DNA of 64,000 bases. It comes from Bidens hawaiensis (Eukaryota > Streptophyta > Magnoliopsida > Asterales > Asteraceae). The stretch's first letter is position 1. Each line of letters starts with the position of its first letter. The position numbers and the translations under genes were made by a program. This document shows positions 57,807-64,000 of the stretch, piece after piece. The notes beneath the pieces were generated by a model. It did not search any database, was not told the DNA's origin, and saw only the letters and a program-made list of their open reading frames with translations. Location of the stretch: NCBI GenBank assembly GCA_021521415.1, contig JAIQDT010003865.1, positions 124,001-188,000 on the forward strand. Reading direction: 5' to 3'.

Positions 57807-58597
57807 AGTTGGTATAAGAGCGAAAGTTTGAGTGATTTAAGTATCCTTACATGCTTAGACTCAAATAGAGAATGTGACCGAAGAAGAAAGTTAGTATGGA
57901 TAGCCGTAGGCCACTCAAGCAAGCTCGTGAGAAGCAAAGAGTATGATTGATTTGAATTGCATGATTAGAGTATGAATTAAAGTATGTGTTAAAACATATG
58001 AAGTATGTGATAGAATGTGTGTCATAGTATGTGTGGAAGTACATGATTAAGTTCATGTGTTGGAATGCATGTTTTGATATAAATTGTTGTGAATGCTAGC
58101 TTAATTGCTAGAGATAAGGTTTTTATGAATGTTTATAGTATGATTGTATGGTTAATGCAAGTAAGTTTTAGAATCTAGCTCAAGTGTGATCACAAAGGAA
58201 AGTATGTAGGATAAGGGGAGTAATGTGATTAGTTAATTACAGCTGGCCACTGTCATTAAATACTTACCTTAAAAGTCTTGTACTAAGTAATTCTTGGAGT
58301 GATAGCGTTTGTGTTTCTTTTAAGAAGTGCATTATTGGATGGTGCAAAAGGGCATGGACAAGGAGGTCATACTAAATGCCATGGTGAACCTTATGCCAAC
58401 CAGATATCTTCTGTGGAAGTATGTGATGGATGAGAATGTTCAAGAGTGTTGGCTAACTAAGAAGGGTAGCTGCAGCTAGCAATGGATACATAGGGCAAGA
58501 CGAGACTTGATTAGTCAGGGAAGAGGAAAATGTAGGAGCATGAACTTCATGATCAAGCTACCTTGGGCAGCTATAACTAATGCTTGACTGTCGCTAT
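57807..58597 (+). pseudogene. Start of gypsy interior, cut off by the next element
   Basis: This is leader and early gag region of the element whose 5' LTR precedes it. No long frame is open and I recognise no domain. It ends at 58597 where the Athila-family element begins; its continuation would lie beyond the window. Confidence 0.5.
57810..57821 (+). other. Primer binding site, tRNA-Met type
   Basis: TGGTATAAGAGC has one mismatch to the initiator tRNA-Met complement and lies three bases after the LTR end. Confidence 0.78.
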
Positions 58598-60224
58598 TGA
58601 TATAAGGCTAAATATATATATAAATCTCTTGTATATTTTATTTAATATTTTATTAGTTTATGTTCGGTTTTTATTAGGATTTGTATACTACTAACATAAT
58701 TGAATAATGTAGGTTCCGGGACTTGTTCATGGTTAAAAAGGGCGAAAAAAGAGCTAAAACAAGCAAAACCGGTGAACTGGAGCATCAGAATTGAACCGGA
58801 CCGCATCAGAATTGAACCGGACCGCATCAGGAAACGAACCGGACCGGTCAGCCCCCTTCATCCGAAGCGCCGCGCGACCGGGAGGCAAAATCCCGCCGCG
58901 GCACGACGGGGACCCGGATTCTCGAATTTTCTTCGTTTTTTATCAGTTTTGGGCCCAGGAAACCTATATAAACACCCCTAAACTTAAACATGAATACCCA
59001 GCGAACCAGAGCCGAATTTGGAGTTTCCTGTAGCTTAGGATTGCAATATTTGACGGGTTTGAAGGCAAGGAATCAGCCGGTGAAGTGCCAATCGATCAAG
59101 AATGAAGACTACGGGTTTTATCACCTGTTTTCTATTTTCTTCCGTTTATATAATTTTTCACCATGATTTCCTTTAAGTTTGTTTTGTTTTACTTTAAGAT
59201 GTTAGGCTAAACATTATAGACTACCTAGGCTTATGATGAACCTATTTTGACGTGGTGTTTTGATTTGGGATTTATTTATTGTTATGGTTTCATGATTTAG
59301 TAAAAGGTTTAATCATATTAAATTGATGCATATGGATATTTAGGATTGTTTGATTAAATTGTTATTATTTCATAGTTGCCTTGATTATTGTTTGTCATTA
59401 TGATAGGTTGCTATTAGGTCAATTACTTTGTGTTCTTGATTATTTTATGATTGATTTGCAATTAGATCATAGGAATAATAATTATTAATTAAATAAACCT
59501 AAGTGTACTGCTAACCTAAATCTGTAAAGTGCTAGGTTATTGATAGATCTTTATTATTTGATCTTGCTAGATTTAGTTTTTTGTAAGGAGCCCGTCTAGG
59601 TTTGATTATTTAATTATTGTCTATTGAATCAATTAAATATATTAAACTGCCTTTGATTTCCGCGCTGTAAGGTATGATTTCGTATAAAGGAACAAAGTCA
59701 TAAATAATTAGGTGACCGTAAGGAAACTTGATTTTTAATACTGGTGTGCGTTAAAACTTATTAGAAACTCATAGGTGTCTCTTGAGAAGGGTCAGGGGTC
59801 CTGTTCGGGTTTTCTCTTAAGTTCAATTTTACGATCCCATTCCATAACTTAATATTTTCCCGGTTAATTCATAACTGAAATTTAGGGAATTCTAGCCTAG
59901 GTAGTTATCTTATCATCATCTTATTTACCCAAACTTGTGTTTTCGTTTATTTTACTTGTTTTCTTTAATTAGTTTTAATTTAGTATTTTAAACAAAATCC
60001 CCCCTTTAAACAAACAAATAGTTGTGTCAGTATTAGTTGAGTCTAATTAGCTATAGTTGTCGTAATTTAAAGAGTCCTGTGGGTTCGAGATCCGGACTTA
60101 TTTAGCTGTACTAGAGTCGATCGGTTCACTTGCCGGTTAGTAGTTTTAGTTAAGTTAAGAGTCTAGAATTTATTACTTAGTGTTTAGATTAGCGTGTTTT
60201 TATATAACTACTTTTAGCACATCA
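58598..60224 (+). repeat. 5' LTR of non-autonomous Athila-family element (1,627 bp)
   Basis: It runs TGATATAAGG to TAGCACATCA. From about 59210 it is homologous to the LTR at 8333 (from about 9120), but the first 600 bp (U3 to R) are unrelated and contain ACCGGACCGCATCAG repeats and a TATA box CTATATAAACACC at about 58964-58976. A weak tRNA-Asp PBS (three mismatches) follows at about 60231-60247. Confidence 0.9.
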
Positions 60225-60470
60225 AATTTTTTCCGCCGTTGCTGGGGACTCTTGGCAATTGCGTTATTAGCTTTGATTAGACTTACTTGCTATATAAGTG
60301 CTATTTGTATTTAGTTTTGTTTTTGAGTCGTCGAAGTTAGGTTAATATAGTTTAGTTAATTATTAGTTTTATTTAGGAGTCTTTTAGTAGGAGTTTACTT
60401 CGTTTTCTTTTATTTTGAGTCGTAGGAGTCTAATTGTCCGTGTCTCTTTTTTCTTTTGAGTTTCATAAAT

Positions 60471-60897
60471 ATGTGTGCGATTTGTGGTGGACCCCATTTT
60501 ACGCTTATATGTCCTCAATATGTGGGGTGTTTGGCACATTATTATTCTCCCTCCCGTGCAACCGCAACAGAATTTTCTACAGGAGCCTCCTTCGTATTAT
60601 TACGTTGATCTATATCAGCAGCCTTAGCATTATCAGGGTCAATTTGATGATCAATATTTTAGAAACAACCCAATTGAGAGTAGTGTGTTCGAGAAGGTGA
60701 AGAAATTAGAGAACATGTCAGCTCAATATTTAGCCTCAGATTCCCAACAAAAGTTAGTTGAGCAGGACATCATCTTGAAAAATCAACAGAGCGTGATTAC
60801 AGATCTCCAACGTACATTAGAGAGCATTACTAGGAGATTGAATGAAGAAAAGGAGGAAGAAAGAGATATAAGTTATTGGAGTATGTTGACGAGTTAG
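60471..60897 (+). pseudogene. Reduced gag remnant: zinc finger and coiled coil
   Basis: CAICGGPHFTLIC (60474-60512) is a Cx2Cx3Hx4C finger like that of the larger Athila gag, but it sits near the start of the interior, so the capsid region is gone. Frame changes follow. From 60685 a 70-codon frame (VEQDIILKNQQSVITDLQRT) matches the coiled-coil tail of the larger gag (about 11640-11720). Confidence 0.75.
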
Positions 60898-61640
60898 ATG
60901 AAGGGATCACTCGAGTAACGGAGATGAAAATGGATGATAAAGTCCCACCTCCGGTTCCACAGGTTACTATTGCTAATTACTGGAGTGACTCTGATGATGA
61001 GATCAACGAAGAAGAGTGGGCTGCTTATCAGAGGTCTTTAGTGAAGAAAGAGGAGATAGAGGAAGAAGTGGATTTGGGAGATTCACTTGAGTTGTTTGGT
61101 GTTGAAGAGGAGATAGAGGAAGAAGTGGATTTGGGAGATTCACTTGATTTGACGTTCGGTGTTGAGGAAGAGGTTGGGAATAAGTTATGTGAGGAGGATG
61201 AGTTTTTGGATTTGGAGTTAGAAGGGTTGCCTGAGTATGATGAGATAGGTGAGTTCGATTCGGAGGGTGACTTAGCATTTTTTGAATTCCTGCTAGAAGA
61301 TATGGAAGTGGTGGTAGTGGAAGACCTCCACAGCTGGCTCGTGGCACTTATAATAAATGTTGCTCATAAATCAAAACCACGGGAGAAGGTGAAGAGAAGA
61401 GCATCTACGAATCGAAATAATTTGCAAGTCAGAAGATGGTCTACAATAAAGAAGAAGCCATTGAAGTTCAAGCATGACCAGTCTTCTCGATACATGTCAT
61501 GCATCCGGTTCTTGCCAGGTAAGTTTAAATTTTGGTGGTCTGACCCGTTAAGGATTTTTAAATCATTTTGCAATTCCACCGAGAAAATTTCAATGTGTAA
61601 TAAGTATCGGGTGGAACTGAACGGTTTAGATAGGGTCTAG
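60876..61640 (+). CDS. Acidic ORF with integrase-tail-like C-terminus, non-autonomous element
   Basis: The 254-codon open frame overlaps the end of the gag remnant by a frame change. Residues 1-150 are strongly acidic (SDSDDEINEEEW) and hold a near-perfect 57-bp internal duplication coding twice for EEIEEEVDLGDSL. Residues 175-205 are basic (KPREKVKRRAS, KKKPLKFKH). The end, FLPGKFKFWWSDPLRIF to VELNGL, resembles the C-terminal module of Athila integrases (LFPGKLxSRWSGPF ... VNGQR). No ATG opens the frame at 60876. It may be a deletion relic that stays open, or a short element protein. Confidence 0.6.
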   Translation: MEYVDELDEGITRVTEMKMDDKVPPPVPQVTIANYWSDSDDEINEEEWAAYQRSLVKKEEIEEEVDLGDSLELFGVEEEIEEEVDLGDSLDLTFGVEEEVGNKLCEEDEFLDLELEGLPEYDEIGEFDSEGDLAFFEFLLEDMEVVVVEDLHSWLVALIINVAHKSKPREKVKRRASTNRNNLQVRRWSTIKKKPLKFKHDQSSRYMSCIRFLPGKFKFWWSDPLRIFKSFCNSTEKISMCNKYRVELNGLDRV

Positions 61641-63345
61641 GTGAAAGAGAACCCTCCTGATTAAGTTCAAGTGTGGGGAGGTTCCGTGGAGTTTGTATAA
61701 TTGTCGAGTCACTAACGTAGTCTTTTGTAGTTTTTCTTTGTTTTTGTGTTTTTAAGTTTTTGTAGGATTTTAGCTAGCAGAGCATCCCCATGAAGTTTAA
61801 TGCAAAAATTCAAGTGTGGGAATGGAGCAGCTGGAGCCGTATACTTTTCTGATTATTTATTTGCTGCCTTTATTCATGTTTATTACTTTGATTGGTTGAT
61901 CCGGTTCCATACTTTGAAAGATTAATATCTATCAGGTTGATAAGATGAATTTTTAGATATTGTTTGTATTGTTGCCATTTCCATTCATGTACTTGAGAAA
62001 GGAAATCTTGGTTGTTGAGCACGTTCAGAGATGGAGGGCATTTATGGAAGAAGACTTTAGCTTTATACTTCACTCGCATATTACTAGGTAAGTCTTTTCC
62101 TTTTTACTTTGTTTTTATATTTTTCGTTTTTAATTTTTAGCTTTGTTTTGCATTTTATTATTTTTGTATTTTTTTAGGTTTTGTTTTGTTTTAAAATTTT
62201 GAGTCGTGTGTTCGTTCCTGCATTGAGGACAATGCAAATTTTAAGTGTGGGGATGGGAATACATATGTTTTTTTTCGTTTTAGTTTTTTCGTTTAAGATT
62301 TTATTTAAAAAAAAAGTTTTGAAAAATGTCCTTTGATTTTGTTTCTTTTTGCGTTTAAATGGGAGATGAGGATACTTATCGGGAATCGGTTTTTCAAACT
62401 ACTAATAATAAGATATAATTAAAGAACACGCACTTAACTTGGGATGTGTCGGTAGGCTCAGCCTTTAGAATGAAAGAGCTGTTTGATAGTTGGTTTTTAG
62501 TGATAAATATGATTTTTAGTGGGAAACATGTTAAGTCTGTATAAAATACTAGATGAAAGGTCGGCCATTCTCAAGCCTCATTTTTAGTTTGATTGTAGAA
62601 AATTATAAATTTTAAAGAAATCTGAATACGCTATCATATGATGCTTGGGTAGGTTTAAACGTTAAAGTATACAGTGTAGCCGGTGATATAAACTTAAAAC
62701 TTGCACTTCTAGTTTTAGTGTTTAACACTTCATAGGCATATGGTTTTATAGCCTTAAATCCTGTATTGATGGGATGCCTCGGGTTCGGAGACCATGGGTC
62801 TTTTTACGGTTGTTCATCTGGGTATCTTCGGATTTTAAATAAATAAAAGCTTTTAAGCATAAACCCGCAGTTTACTGCAATCATTACACTCACTTACATC
62901 AATTATAGTGAAGTAAAATCTTGATGATCCAGTGATCATCCCGCTGTTAGTCATACGTGATCCTCTTACTTGCGTCCGATACCATTAAGAACAGGATCAA
63001 CTAGAGACACGACGTATGTAAACCGACAGATGGAAACTTATAAAATCACGTGTGGTAATGGGTCCGAGGTATTGCTTGATAACGGGGTTATGTCATGTAG
63101 TGGGGAACACTAGCTAGATAGTTGAATAATTGAACCTTAATCGTATCTAATGGCTGCTTGGTAGACTTTGATGCTTAAACTTAGGTGGATAAACAATATC
63201 CTTGATCGTCTTAGCTATTCATGAAAGATGTGCAACAATGTTTTAATCTGCTATTTATGAGGTTTAAGTCAAGTTGGGGTGGTTTGATACAGTAAAATCT
63301 AAAATAAAACGGGTCTTGACTGTGGGTTCCACTAGATTATATACA

Positions 63346-63385
<40 letters not shown>

Positions 63386-63575
63386 GTCAGATCTTACTTG
63401 TCCCGTTAAAGACAAATGCATGGGTTTAGGTGGACAACAATATCAGTGATCGCAGTTTTTGCGTTGTTCTAAATTTAAGATAACCTACATGTTTTTAAGA
63501 TCGCATTTCTCCGATTCTGATCCCATTGCAATGAGACTTTTTCAGGGACGAAAAAGAAATAAGTGTGGGGATATT
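61641..63575 (+). repeat. 3' interior of non-autonomous Athila-family element
   Basis: From 62017 this matches 14410-15982. It contains four AAGTGTGGG motifs (about 61669, 61811, 62244 and 63561), the GCATTG/CAATGC hairpin at 62220-62235, an (AAT)n run at about 63345-63386, and ends with AAGTGTGGGGATATT before the 3' LTR. No gene. Confidence 0.8.
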
Positions 63576-64000
63576 TGATATAAGGCTAAATATATATAAA
63601 TCCCTTGTATATTTTATTAGTTTATGTTCGGTTTTTATTAGGATTTGTATACTACTAACATAATTGAATAATGTAGGTTCTGGGACTTGTTCATGGTTAA
63701 AAAGGGCGAAAAAAGAGCTAAAACAAGCCAAACCGGTGAACCGGAGCATCAGAATTGAACCGGACCGCATCAGAATTGAACTGGACCGCATCAGGAAACG
63801 AACCGGACCGGTCAGCCCCCTTCATCCGGAGCGCCGTGCGACCGGGAGGCAAAATCCCGCCGCGTGGCACGATGGTGACCCGGATTCTCGAATTTTCTTC
63901 GTTTTTTATCAGTTTTGGGCTCAGGAAGTCTATATAAACACCCCTAAACTTAAACCTCAATACCCTGCAAACTAGAGCTGAATTTGGAGTTTCCTTCAGC
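63576..64000 (+). repeat. 3' LTR of non-autonomous Athila-family element, cut by window end
   Basis: It starts TGATATAAGG after the PPT and matches 58598-59036 with small indels, for example a missing TATTTAATAT-type duplication near 63620. The right end lies outside the window. Confidence 0.9.

Larger units (their letters stand above)
58598..64000 (+). mobile_element. Non-autonomous Athila-family element (right end beyond window)
   Basis: A 5' LTR (58598-60224), a 3.35-kb interior and the first 425 bp of the 3' LTR (63576 on) are present. The LTR ends TGATAT/ACATCA match the Athila pattern and the right part of the LTR and the 3' interior closely match the element at 8333. The interior lacks capsid, protease, RT, RNase H and the integrase core. 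The left TSD candidate is GCTAT; the right one is outside the window. Confidence 0.88.

Noticed and set aside
61003..61347. 114-codon proline-rich ORF on the - strand
   Set aside because: It is the antisense shadow of the acidic ORF at 60876-61640; reversed acidic codons give Pro/Leu/Ser.

Overview
The window is plant nuclear DNA, from a eudicot with a repeat-rich, AT-rich genome. The mix of LTR-retrotransposons and the spliced host gene fit Asteraceae, but that family assignment is a guess. I found one host gene, a SEC16 homologue (COPII coat scaffold at ER exit sites), at about 34.1-54.0 kb on the + strand. Most of the rest can be read as transposable elements, often nested, with target-site duplications (TSDs) visible for many of them.

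Region by region. 1-19374 is an old chromovirus-like Ty3/gypsy element. The left part of its 5' LTR lies outside the window, its gag-pol is badly decayed, and its 3' LTR (6277-8332 continued at 18753-19374) is split by a 10.4-kb Athila-like insertion. That insertion is LTR-interior-LTR-partial gag-partial LTR, bounded as one block by the TSD TTTGA. 19375-21128 is the 3' end of a Tat-like element with an antisense Transposase_28-type ORF, cut by the outer gypsy element. 21129-23464 is a solo LTR on the - strand (TSD CATCT) full of minisatellites. 23470-28065 is a long composite LTR region holding a 1.5-kb hAT-like element (TSD CTTATACT). 28066-28550 is a fragment of a - strand LTR. 29489-32602 is a second solo LTR on the - strand (TSD GGTAG). 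32836-33738 is a Mutator-like long-inverted-repeat element (TSD TTTCTATTA) just upstream of the SEC16 promoter.

SEC16 has 13 recognisable coding exons (34409-53790) that join in phase. Exon 1 carries a perfect 104-bp tandem duplication that shifts the reading frame unless a 104-nt GT..AG segment made by the duplication itself is spliced out. The introns are loaded with insertions: a 5-kb Ty1/copia element with 163-bp LTRs (intron 1), a SINE-like piece (intron 2), three copies of one MITE family (introns 3, 5, 8), a duplicated splice donor (intron 6), two hAT MITEs (intron 11), and a Helitron end plus a gag-only copia element (intron 12).

Downstream are a Helitron candidate (54573-55871), a gypsy 5' LTR with PBS and the start of its interior (to 58597), and a deletion derivative of the Athila family (58598 to the window end). 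The derivative has lost capsid, protease, RT and most of integrase but has an acidic ORF with an integrase-tail-like C-terminus.

I saw no rRNA or tRNA genes, CRISPR arrays or bacterial-type features. All divergence figures are counts by eye.
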